Below, one piece after another: positions 45,273 to 54,289 of a stretch of DNA of 60,000 nucleotides; positions within the stretch are counted from its first letter, which is position 1; each line of letters starts with the position of its first letter. The notes beneath the pieces were generated by a model that searched no databases, was not told the DNA's origin, and saw only the letters and a list, made by a program, of their open reading frames with translations. This stretch comes from Bolinopsis microptera (taxonomy: Eukaryota; Ctenophora; Tentaculata; Lobata; Bolinopsidae). The translations under genes were made by a program, and so were the position numbers. The stretch spans positions 5,882,902-5,942,901 of the forward strand of contig NC_087076.1 of assembly GCF_026151205.1 (NCBI RefSeq). The letters are read 5' to 3'.

Positions 45273-45475
45273 GTAAACTTTTTACATAAACTGATGATAA
45301 CTACTTAAATTGTATAAAGGTTTTGTTAAACGTAGTCGTGGTTACACGGAAGTAATCATTTCCTAATTTTAATGAAGACGTTATAAACCGAACCAAAAAT
45401 TAGTTTCACCATATTCTTACTTTCTACGAGTACGATGCTATGTCTAATACTCTAATATAATATTTTGTTTCTCAG

Positions 45476-46737
45476 GTGATGGAGGGTATAGTGAATTCGG
45501 AGATTGGTCAGAATGTTCAGTAATCTGTGGCAACCAAACTCGGATGAGAACTTGTACTGAACCTTCTCCGTTACAGGGTGGTGCAGATTGTGTCGGGGAA
45601 GCTGTAAGAAACCCCGATTGGTAGATAAGATGCCAGTATATTACAGTAATCCCGCCGAATGCTCGTGATATTTCGCTGTGTACAGTGTCCATCGGAGACG
45701 TATCCATTATACGTGGTCTTAAACTTCTACCCCGTTCCAGTATCTTCTAGAACAAGTTTTCCCGCTCTGACCGTTGGCGATGTCCAGCTACCCTATCTAC
45801 TCAACGTACCAATTCCCATGGAACGGAGCTCCGATCGCCCCACGATGGTAGCCGCCCCTAATTAACTGGAAATCGGAGACGGGGTCAAGGGAACTTGGCA
45901 TTGGACCCGGGGTCAGACGCGCCGAGATGCAGGGATCCAGCTCACTTCTCTTACAGGCATTTACGCGACGCAGCTCAGCTCCCGCAGAGGTCAGCCCCCA
46001 CGGATCCTGGGCCTAGAGGACCACGCCGCTATCGCAGATCTCAGGATGCCGACTAGGAGAACTCATACCTCGGATTAGCTCTCAGCAGTTGCAGAAGGAC
46101 CTCGCTACTTCAGATGCCGGCCCGTCCGGAGACTTCTCTCCTGCTAACGCTACTTTCCTATCGACGACTGGGTGAGTACTCCTAGAGTGGCCTTAGACTA
46201 TAACGTGTTAAAATATTCTATCGCTAACCAATGTATGTACCCAATTATTAGTTTATTTACCTTGATGTCAGAAGCTCGATTCTGGCCCCTTAAATAAGCG
46301 TACTTCACTAGACTTAAAACATACAAGTATGTGACCTAAGAGTCACTAGCACAGGAGCAGCCCTGTGCTATAATTATCATTGACAGTATAATGACTGGGA
46401 GCCCTCGCGGTTCCCAGCGTATAATCGTGGTGCAGGTGGTAATGCACCAGTCCATTGAGGTTGGGTGTCACTATATTAGTGGAACTGTACGATCCCAGAC
46501 CCTGGTGAGACCTGAAGGAGGATATGATCGAGGTAAGTGATAGCCCGCATCTCCTGGCTAACCAGGCATGATCATATTTCGAGAGCAGTTGGTACGCTCT
46601 CGTGGAGCCTATAATAAGTATCCTGACCAAGGTTTTATTAGCGTGTTTCGGTCCACCCTTTTGTAGATATTATCGTTTCAACTGAGCGTTGTGTCTTACA
46701 GAAGCGTCCGAAACTCGACCTTGCAATGACTGTCCAG
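45476..46737 (+). pseudogene. Thrombospondin type 1 domain B, exon split by an LTR-like insertion
   Basis: The exon starts after TTTGTTTCTCAG and reads [43 protein letters not shown] to 45602. It resumes at 46703 with the codons for ASETRPCNDCPG and the same donor, G|GTTTAAA. A 1098-bp insertion (45603-46700) and its 5-bp duplication separate the parts. Three codons of the CGGG turn are also lost or changed (CGNQT). The inserted ends offer GT (in TGTAAGA) and AG (after TCTTACA) that could act as an intron. Removing the sequence between them, however, shifts the frame (plus 5 bases, or plus 2 with the next AG). As drawn the exon is broken unless the whole exon is skipped, which would keep phase. 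Confidence 0.8.
45603..46700. mobile_element. Probable solo LTR or short LTR-like element, 1098 bp
   Basis: Begins TGTAAGA and ends TCTTACA, a perfect 7-bp inverted repeat with TG...CA ends. It is flanked by a 5-bp duplication GAAGC (45598-45602, 46701-46705). The empty site is seen in the paralogous exon at 44250-44414 (GGGGAAGCGTCC). These are the marks of LTR-retroelement integration. No coding region was seen, so I read it as a solo LTR. Transcriptional orientation was not determined. Confidence 0.8.
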
Positions 46738-46972
46738 GTTTAAATCATACATCCTCAATAAAAGTCTATATATATAATGTGCATACAGTAATGTTTTTAG
46801 ATAAGTTTAATCCGTTTACGTTGTGTTCAGTCAGTGTTACATTTCATCGGCTGTATCTTAGGTCGAGATTAATATTTCTCGATGCGATAAAAAGTAAAAG
46901 CTGACTTTTAAAATATGACACAAAATTAACCTAAAACTGTTTTGTGATGAAACACTGGTTGTAACATTGAGA

Positions 46973-47114
46973 AGTTACCATAGTTAAACTATTAGTTACC
47001 ATAGTTACACTATTAGTTACCATAGTTACACTATTAGTTACCATAGTTACACTACTAGTTACCATAGTTACACAACTAGTTACCATAGTTACACAACTAG
47101 TTACCATAGTTACA
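46973..47114. repeat. 21-bp tandem repeat in intron
   Basis: TTACCATAGTTACACTATTAG repeats about six times with the last units changing to ACTACTAG and ACAACTAG. Shorter tracts of the same motif occur in the duplicated introns at 33775 and 41450. The minus-strand frame through it is only a repeat peptide. Confidence 0.9.
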
Positions 47115-47323
47115 GTTGGGCTGTAATGAATGATTTGAAAATGGAAAGTTTCGTTTTCTAAGAACCAAATTGGTGGACATTTTTTTTCAACGATCTTGCA
47201 GCAAAAAGATTTAAGATAACCGATCGCCCTCGAAATAGCCTTTGTCACCAACTTCGTTCTTATCGGGCAGATAAAAAACTTAGTTTATTGATTCATTTGA
47301 CAAACAAATTCCACTTCGTGCAG

Positions 47324-47561
47324 ATTGGAAATTGTTTGAAGCAACTCTAATACATGAAGTGAACGGGACAGTTATTGGAACAAGAAAAGAAGGTTTGCTC
47401 GTTGTGAGTTTAGTAAATAAGACAAGTGGAGAAAAGATGAACGGGACCGTTTGTCCTGGTAACTTTAATTGGTACACTGCAAATACCTTCTGTCGCTATC
47501 TTGGAAACGAACAGGGAGAGTGGGGCAGCAAACCGAACAATTACTGGAAACTCATTTCCGA
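47324..47561 (+). CDS. Modular SRCR/TSP1 gene: SRCR domain 4, first half
   Basis: Exon after CACTTCGTGCAG, ending GA|GTGAGT (phase 2 out). It reads WKLFEATLIHEVNGTVIGTR, then NGTVCPGNFNWYTANTFCRY, LGNEQGEWGSKPNN and YWKLISE. The layout is that of an SRCR N-terminal half, with NxT/S sites for N-glycosylation. It is clearly diverged from SRCR 1-3 and, unlike them, is encoded by two exons. It accepts the phase-1 G from the TSP1 exon (codon GAT). Confidence 0.72.
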
Positions 47562-47679
47562 GTGAGTTTTTGATTACAATTTTCTTCTGAACATTGATAT
47601 AAAGTTTAAACACGGTAATATTTATATTACGAGGGTTTGTAATCCCAGGTAAATTTATGCAACCAATAATATAATTCAG

Positions 47680-47840
47680 GCCGTTTTTAATACAACACAC
47701 AAAAGAGTCAATGATACTGAATGAATTGATCTGCAAAGACATTAACAACAAAGATACAAAATCTGAATGCTTTGTAAACGTTTCAACAGACAGTTGCAGA
47801 AACAATCAGAGTGTGTGGCTGTATTGTACCAACGAAACAG
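47680..47840 (+). CDS. Modular SRCR/TSP1 gene: SRCR domain 4, second half
   Basis: Exon after ATAATTCAG; its first G completes the split codon GAG. It reads PFLIQHTKESMILNELICKD, then KSECFVNVSTDSCRNNQSVW, LYCTNETG, with the last Cys residues of the SRCR fold. The donor is ACAG|GTGATG, phase 1, so more exons should follow. Within 90 bp downstream begins the Penelope-like insertion, and I found no further exon up to the window end. Confidence 0.7.
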
Positions 47841-48160
47841 GTGATGTACCCCTGTTTCATACCATGAAACTTTTCAGATTATGACAGAAGTTATTATTAA
47901 TTCGTATCATGTACTATCTTACTACAAGGTTTACAAGATTTACAAGGTTTACAATCTCATTAAACTATATAAAAAATAAGTATAAAGAATAAGGAAAAGG
48001 AATGGGAATGAAGCCAATACCAGAAGTGAAACCCCACCAAAGAATAATTGATCCTTAGGTAGACCTGGTGAAATAAAGTAACTGAACTGTAAGTATAAGA
48101 AAAGCCGGAAGGAATAAAGGATAGAGGAAACAATGTTATGTGAACATCATCAGCAGATGA

Positions 48161-48213
48161 CTTGGCACACCGGTTTCGGGGGTTTAACACCTGTACCGGT
48201 TTAATGTGCCAAG
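48161..48213. repeat. Strong hairpin at the 3' end of the Penelope-like element
   Basis: CTTGGCAC (48161-48168) pairs with GTGCCAAG (48206-48213), and ACCGGT pairs with ACCGGT just inside. On the minus strand CTGACGAG and CGAAAC occur around it, which recalls hammerhead ribozyme core sequences, but the standard stem II does not form. Confidence 0.6.
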
Positions 48214-48239
48214 ACCCCCTAGCAATCACTCGTCAGTGA

Positions 48240-50000
48240 TCACCTGTCCACGTTAAATGTGATGTCAAGGATGTCGCTGACATCAAGTATACTGTATTTG
48301 TACAGAATACTAGGTCGGTCTTTCAGAAGCTTTCTGAATTTACTCTTCAGGAGTCTGTCATTATAACATCTTGAAAGAAGTGTCCTATAAAGGGTGTTGG
48401 TAGAACACAGAAAAGAATCAAGGTCAGAGATAATGGAAGAGTAACGAAGGACCTGACCGTAAAAAACATTATAACCAACAGATGAGGAAATATTACTGTT
48501 AGGAAAGGTGTACATGACCACAGGAAAGTTGAAGTCATCAAGTTTGTTGTAAAGCTTGGTGGCGACGTGTCCGGAGTTATTCATCGAGATGTTGATGTCG
48601 AGATAGTTTACGGACTTATTGTCGTCACCACTCCTCTCCATAAGCAGATCAGGTGAATAAATGGACCTGATTGGGTTAGAGAAATGCAAATAGTTCATGG
48701 TGTTGAGGTCGTCGACATATCTGCAGTTTCTTGAGAGGAGCTTAGCGAGACCGAACTTCTTTTCTTTGATTAGGCGTGTCATGTATTTGAATTCACACTT
48801 CCCTAGCGAAAGATCAGCGAACTGGCTACTAGAATTCCCTCCCATGGGAATGCCTTTCGTTTGCCTTAAAATCTGATCCCCAAAACAAACAAAAGTGTTA
48901 AACAGAATAAATGTGATAGCTGTTTTGAGTTTATCAGCAGAAAAACATAAGTATCCGTTATATTCCTTTTTAGAGAAAAAATTGTTGTTCTTATATAGAG
49001 AAACACAAATAAATTTATCCGTATTACTAAATAGGAGATAAATTACCTCGAAATGCAGTGACTGTACAACCTGAAGGTCTAAATTGGTATACAGAGTGGT
49101 AAAGTCGTATACCTGCATATTAACAAGAATTGCGTTTTGGCGGACGCTAGATTTCCATTCCACATTTACTATAAATTTAAATATAAGCTCCAATCAGCTC
49201 ACTTCAATCTTCATGATAATAATATTGATAAATTATGCATCAAATACGGGAAACACTTGAAATTCAGTTCAACTTAACTTGTATCTGTAATTCAAGAAAT
49301 TATCAGCAAAGGTAAACTATACGCGTGTACACATCAATACACTACGCGTGCAACGTACAAATTGGGCGTATTACCTAATATTAATATTATACATTACATG
49401 CATCATATACATTAAAACACAGTCGCGCCGCGCATTCATAGATCACATGCTATCTATACATCACATCTCCGCAAGCAATCCTCGCGCGCGCGCAAGTTTT
49501 TCGTTGCTTGGTAACGAACGGAAGTAAGCAAGGAACACGACATATATTTGACCCACCTACCGCAATCTCCAAAATCCACGTTTTTCTGCAAAAACCTCCA
49601 TTCGTAACCTTTCACTATTGCCTTTTTACAAAAGGGTGAAATGGAAAAAATCTCTAGTCTAGGCAGCCTTTCCAGGAACTGTTTAGAGCTGTTAATGCTC
49701 CAGTCGCAGTTAATTCCAGTATTGTTGTAGATAGAGTTGCAGTATTTGGAAAAGTATTCTTTTAAAACTTTTAAAGCTTTGTTGACTACAACTGATATCT
49801 GCTAAGTAGTACATTTACTGGCCCCAGCTATAAATCTAGACTTATAAGGATTCTTGTGAAGTTTAGGAATCCAAAAGATTCTCGGTAAACAAAGGTTGTC
49901 CTCAGAAACACGAATATTAAATTTATCTTTAATGAAGTTCACATGTTCCTGAATAATATCATCCTCTACAGAGTTAACCGGATGATAAGTAGAATTGCCA
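48240..50000 (-). pseudogene. Penelope-like reverse transcriptase
   Basis: Upstream part (about 50000-49654): NFIKDKFNIRVSEDN, LCLPRIFWIPKLHKNPYKSR, FIAGASKCTT, a block typical of Penelope-like RT starts. After a 528-bp insertion the RT palm resumes at about 49125: VYDFTTLYTNLDL (first Asp), QTKGIPMGGNSSSQFADLSL, CRYVDDLNTMNYLHF (YVDD catalytic motif), KSVNYLDINISMNNSG, then a C-terminal RYSSIISDLDSF and SRCYNDRLLKSKFRKLLKDR to a stop at 48240. A stop within the first part (after KCTT) and the insertion make it inactive. The catalytic Asp residues themselves are intact. Confidence 0.85.
49126..49653. repeat. Left half of the 1.1-kb dispersed repeat inside the RT
   Basis: Matches 9783-10230 (TTTTGGCGGACGCTAGATTT; CCACGTTTTTCTGCAAAAAC; CCTTTCACTATTGCC) and ends at AAAAAATC, exactly where the right half at 52498 (GATTTTCGGTTGGAGACAT) begins in the contiguous copy. 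It separates the RT block ending near LERLPRL from the palm block beginning NMQVYDF. Confidence 0.8.
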
Positions 50001-50162
50001 CGACACTCTAGAGAAGTGAGATCGTAGCCAAGTTCATTGAGAAGGGTTAAAAGATAAAACTTCTTGCAGAAAGACAGTCGAGATAAGATTTAACATCATC
50101 CCTTTGTAGAATAGAATTGTAGAATGTAGGGAGTGAAGTTATTAGGGGAGGAGGAGAGGAAG

Positions 50163-51049
50163 TTAAGGCGATTGGTGAAGATCCGGGAGACCATCTTTCC
50201 AATCCTGGAATTCCAAACATGAAAGTTCATGTTTCCTAGCCATACGGGTGGCGAAGTTGGCTGAACACTCGTTGAGGCTTTCCAAGATTTGCTCAGGAGG
50301 AACAGACACAGGCTCCCTAAATTTAGTACCGTAACTCATGATGCCTCTTAAATCTTCGTGCTCAATGAAAGAAAGGTCACCGGTGATGATATGGCCTCGA
50401 GGCTGATAGCAATAAGGGTTACTGGAACAGGGGCAATCACCTTCCAAGATGGACTACTATTTCCTCCATCTTAGATGGAGGAAATAGTAGTATTATCAAG
50501 TGATTTAAGGAATCTATTATAATTAAAAAGCTTACGCCCGACAGGAATATCGTACTTATAGTAAACTTTTAAGGGAAGGAAAGGCGCAAGGCTTGGAGGG
50601 AGAAGAGTCAAGATCCTAGAATCACGAATGACTGATTCTATTCGGAGTTTATCAAATATTTTAGAACAATAGTGAAAAGTGATAAACTCACTATTAACAG
50701 AGGTGATATTAGGAAAAGAAGTGCTGTCTTGGCCAGCAAAAGATTGTATAACTTAAGGAAAATGGCTCCAGATTTGCAGAGGGAATGAGAGCTAAGTTGC
50801 TTGAGCTCGCCTTTTTGAAGGCTGCTTATATCTTTATAAAAGTTGTAGTTGCTTTCAGACATTTTTCTTTTGCAACTTTCATATTTATTGTCAATCTCTC
50901 TTAAAGTGAGAGTCCTTTTGTATATTCTTAATTCTATCTTCATGGCTTTTGTTTTACTTTTTTCTGCCATGTCCTCTTTTATATCTTTTTATTTTACTTT
51001 TAAAATAAATATCGTTAAAGTTGCTTTTAGAAATATTACCAGAACCTTT
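50163..51049 (-). pseudogene. Penelope-like middle region between GIY-YIG and RT
   Basis: In successive frames the minus strand reads NKYESCKRKMSESNYNFYKD, then VYYKYDIPVGRKLFNYNRFL and KSLDNTTISSI. It continues CPCSSNPYCYQPRGHIITGD and LSFIEHEDLRGIMSYGTKFR. The C-P-C...NP..C...G.I.TGDLS block with a following L..IM..G.KFRE is the recurrent linker of this element group. At least two frame breaks and an inserted palindrome are present. Confidence 0.7.
50453..50491. repeat. 18-bp perfect palindrome with 3-nt loop
   Basis: ACTACTATTTCCTCCATC, TTA, then its exact reverse complement. One arm is element coding sequence (DNTTISSI), and the other looks like an inverted copy of it, as produced by a replication template switch. 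Confidence 0.9.
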
Positions 51050-51207
51050 TATGTTGTCATTGAGACCTAGAGGGTGAGCAGTGCTCAGGAGATTAATCCA
51101 AAGAAGTTCCCTGTCAGCTAAGGTCAGACGAGGGTTTTCAGTAGAGGAAGGGTCAATAAAATCAATAATTTGAATGGAGGCGTCATGAAAATTATGACCG
51201 GGAGCAT
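51050..51207 (-). pseudogene. GIY-YIG domain, C-terminal part
   Basis: The minus strand reads NAPGHNFHDASIQIIDFIDP, then TLADRELLWINLLSTAHPLG and LNDNIKG. The H...D.S.QII and E..W...L.T..P.GLND blocks are the end of GIY-YIG endonucleases of Penelope-like elements. It joins the N-terminal part at 53232 once the TTAA element is removed. Confidence 0.8.
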
Positions 51208-51210
51208 TAA

Positions 51211-53228
51211 AGGACCAGTTAACTGAAAAATTTGTAGTCTCCAATTTGGCTAAGATTTAAATCAGCTGTGACAAACTGGTAAAGAATCGTATCGCCGAAA
51301 GAACTAACTCTCTAGCGTACGTGTAACGCGTGTTATTGCAATAATAAGCTGTGGCCGCGTGACGTCATAAAGTCCCTCAGTGCGCGCTTGCATAGCGTAA
51401 TACAATGCACAAATGTTTATCATCGTCAATAAAACACGTGTAACTCACTCAAATTTTAGAGTTATGACTATTTCCCTAGTTCTACAAAATCCTTATAGTT
51501 TTGGCTATCACCCTAACTATATGAATAGCTGATTGGATGTACAGTGCTCACGTCAGGATTTTAAACAGTGACATAAGTTCTTGAACAGTGGCGGGTGAAT
51601 GTACGGTTAGAAAGTTTCTGCTATTACAAGTTATGTCATATGTGATAATTTTGGATTGTTTTCATTGCTTCATTACAAACGAAGGGAGACTGTACCGATT
51701 ATTTTTCCCCAGTACATGAAACTAATACACAAAATAATGTGCTATATATTAAATATAGCTGATCAGAGTGTAACTCTGTAATATAATATTACAGTTGTTC
51801 GGAAGAATGCGAGCAGTCGAATGGTTCGCTGTAAAAGACATAGTTCCGAGAGCAATTATATTTTTAGCATAGCGAAATCTCTTACTTTAATCCACACGTG
51901 CCAGACAGTACAGGAGACAAGAAGTCTGGCTATTTTACGGCCGTTCCCGTGGGACCATTAGTAGAAGTAGCTCCTATCAGAACGGTGCCGTGGGAACCGA
52001 AAAATACCCGGTCTACTAAATACTGATTGGAGTGTACAGTGTGCGGAGTGTTTTGAATTTGACTTACCTAGTTATCATAAAATTAAATACCAATTAGTGC
52101 AAACGTGTTCAGTCAATCGACCCACTCAACAACTATAGAATTTCCAAGACCCTATTATTCGTTGGCCATATATATTACGGCACGATCGATTCTTAGATGG
52201 CTAAACGACAAACGTTAATCTATACAATTCTTAAACTATGAGATAGCACTTTAATCTAAAAATACACTTTTTATATTACTCCTGATTTTTACATTTCAAT
52301 TTTCACGTAAAACATTGTAGCCATAGGTTGATCATGGACACTGACAGCTTAATTTTAGATAATAATGATTTATGAGTTTCTCTAAAGTTAACTCTAAACT
52401 TGTGTAGTCCAGTCATTTATGGACATTTATGGAATTGAACCTGCAAATTTTCGTATACTCACGAAATTTTGCAAAGACCTTCCCAAAAGTATGAATAAAG
52501 GATTTTCGGTTGGAGACATATTGACCACGCCGATATTGACCCAATAACGTAACCGACCCTTTGCTTCTGAAGGTCGTGGAGACTTCAAAATAGGCTTAAA
52601 CGAAGCCGCATATGCAAGTTTATATAGGAGTTATTGAGCAACACATGGCCTAAAATCCTTACTTTTCGAGAAATTCGCCAAAAACCATTTTGGGCGTGGT
52701 GCTGAGCCCATTTTCGATAGGATCGTGATAGAGTCTTTAGACAGGATGCAAAAGAACCGCAATTAGCATATTAATATATGACTTACGAAGAAACAGATGC
52801 CTTAAAGTGCTTACTTTTTCAGTTATTGGCGAAAAACTGATTTCCGGATCCAGAAATCATGCAAAAGTATGGGTATCTCGTAAATTGGGCTATGAAGGCC
52901 AAACAGATTTTTGAATGAGTGCAAATTGTGCAGAATGGCCATGTTTATATACAACTTATGAAGCAACATGTACCCTAAAACACTTACTTTTCGAGTTATT
53001 TGGGGGAGAAACATTGTATTATGTCCATTTTTACCTGTAAAATACAGTCTCCGAGCTGCTCTGTGCGCGCAAGGGACTTTATGACGTCATCGCCAAAATA
53101 ATACAAACGCTAATTACACGCGTTAGAGAGCAGTTAGAGATTTAGGAATTTCGACTCGTTGCTCAGTTTGCTATTTGTCACAATCTATCAAAATATGAGG
53201 ATAACTTTTTTTTGAGTTAACTGGTCCT
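51211..53228. mobile_element. TTAA-flanked non-autonomous DNA transposon, 2018 bp
   Basis: The ends AGGACCAGTTAACT and AGTTAACTGGTCCT form perfect 14-bp TIRs, with weaker similarity continuing to about 120 bp (TCTCTA...ACGCGTGT). TTAA flanks both sides (51207-51210, 53229-53232). Deleting the element and one TTAA restores the GIY-YIG frame across DHF-NAPGH. TTAA duplication is known for piggyBac and Kolobok. No transposase was found. Its right third (52498-53108) is the right half of the 1.1-kb dispersed repeat; a partial copy of the right end is at 18941-19060. Confidence 0.85.
52498..53108. repeat. Right half of the 1.1-kb dispersed repeat inside the TTAA element
   Basis: Colinear with 10237-10877: GATATTGACCCAATAACGTA, GAAGGTCGTGGAGACTTCAA, TTATGAAGCAACATGTACCC and CATCGCCAAAATAATACAAA. 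It starts at the very base where the copy at 49126-49653 stops. Confidence 0.8.
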
Positions 53229-53527
53229 TTAAAGTGGTCATAGAGAAAGGAGGATTTGCCGGCTTTAACCGAAGCACGGTGTCCATTCATGCGTTCATTA
53301 AGGCGCTGTTCTGTGAGCCCAACATATTGAATACCACAAGAACAAGTGAGGAGATAGATAATAGAAGAAGATTTGCAAGAAAAGGATTCAGAGTGAGTTA
53401 ACATGAAAGAATTATTAGTGACGTAACTGGTGAAAATATTACTTGACTTGAATGGTTTACAGGTGAGACATCTTGACTTATTACACGGTGTTATATCAGG
53501 GGAAAAATGCTGTTGGGATGAATCCAA
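53225..53527 (-). pseudogene. GIY-YIG domain, N-terminal part with Cys cluster
   Basis: Begins MDSSQQHFSPDITPCNKSRC, then LTCKPFKS, followed by SSIIYLLTCSCGIQYVGLTE and QRLNERMNGHRASVKAG, ending at YDHF where the TTAA element lies. IIYLL...YVG is the GIY-YIG core, and R, H and the later Glu are as in active nucleases. The upstream CxxxxCxxC is the Cys cluster that accompanies these domains. As the first domain of the element it indicates the permuted type. Confidence 0.82.
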
Positions 53528-53807
53528 GTGTTGGATGTGATGTTATATATTTTATTTCCTTTCTTAAGTCAAGAATTTACAGGACAAACTTAACAGCTGA
53601 CTCCAACTGAAAAAGCCCTGGGAACCATCACCAACCAGATGCCTTGGGGCTGCCAAGGTTAAGCGGGCGTTAGGTGACATGAACTAATTTTCTCCCACTG
53701 TCACAGTGCAGCCAAGCAGAGTGCTGTTGTTCCAAGAACACTCTTTATAACCGGATCACACACTGCCGCTGCTTCTCGTACCTTAGCTAGTTTTACAAGG
53801 TTTACAA

Positions 53808-54285
53808 AGATAGATATATTACAGTATAATAACGTTAGATCGGCGTTGCTAAAAAATAAATCCAAAGTCCGAAATCCAAATAGGAGAGAAAACCATTACC
53901 AAAATGTCGTGGTGTCACTCTAAAGCCAGAGGCGAGTGCAAATCGATCAAATCTTACTATATATAAAGCGAGACGATAGTTTTCCGTGCCATTTTACTGA
54001 CACCACGGCATCAACTTTAACGCGACTTTCCGCACAAACCGTAAAAGATATAAAACTGAAACTTTTTTGACTGGGTCAAATGCTTTAATGGCCAAATCAG
54101 CATGAAAAAACAAAAAATTGGCCAAGGAATAATAATTTTAGTGCCCAAAATTTGGACTCCCAAGTGGTGTCAAAAACGCGATTTAAATAGATAATAATTA
54201 TTTCAGTCTCTTACTCTTGACACCATTCGTTATTAAGACAATATTATCTGTACAAATTAGCAGATAAAAATAAGTATAAAAACCA
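53808..54285. other. No gene recognised; short inverted repeat
   Basis: CGTGGTGTCA (53908-53917) and TGACACCACG (53998-54007) form a 10-bp inverted repeat, and related GTGTCA motifs recur near 54175 and 54218. This might be a small TIR element, but edges and target duplication were not resolved. Confidence 0.35.
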
Positions 54286-54289
54286 ATAT

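Larger units (their letters stand above)
47923..53807 (-). mobile_element. Penelope-like retroelement with permuted domain order (Naiad-type), nested insertions
   Basis: On the minus strand the order is GIY-YIG endonuclease (53527 down to about 51050), a Cys-containing middle region, then reverse transcriptase (about 50000 to 48240). Canonical Penelope elements carry GIY-YIG after the RT, while the Naiad/Chlamys types carry it before. TACAAGGTTTACAA occurs at both outer edges (47923-47936 or 47941-47954, and 53794-53807) and may be the target duplication. The element is interrupted by half of the 1.1-kb repeat at 49126-49653 and by a TTAA-flanked transposon at 51211-53228. Confidence 0.75.

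Noticed and set aside
46931-47251. Minus-strand frame with recurrent TMVTSSV-like units
   Set aside because: Encoded by the 21-bp intronic tandem repeat, whose length is a multiple of three; no start context or neighbours support it.
48161-48225. A standard hammerhead ribozyme
   Set aside because: CUGANGA and GAAA words exist but the required stem II and a matching NUH cleavage site with stems I and III could not be drawn; kept only as a weak finding.
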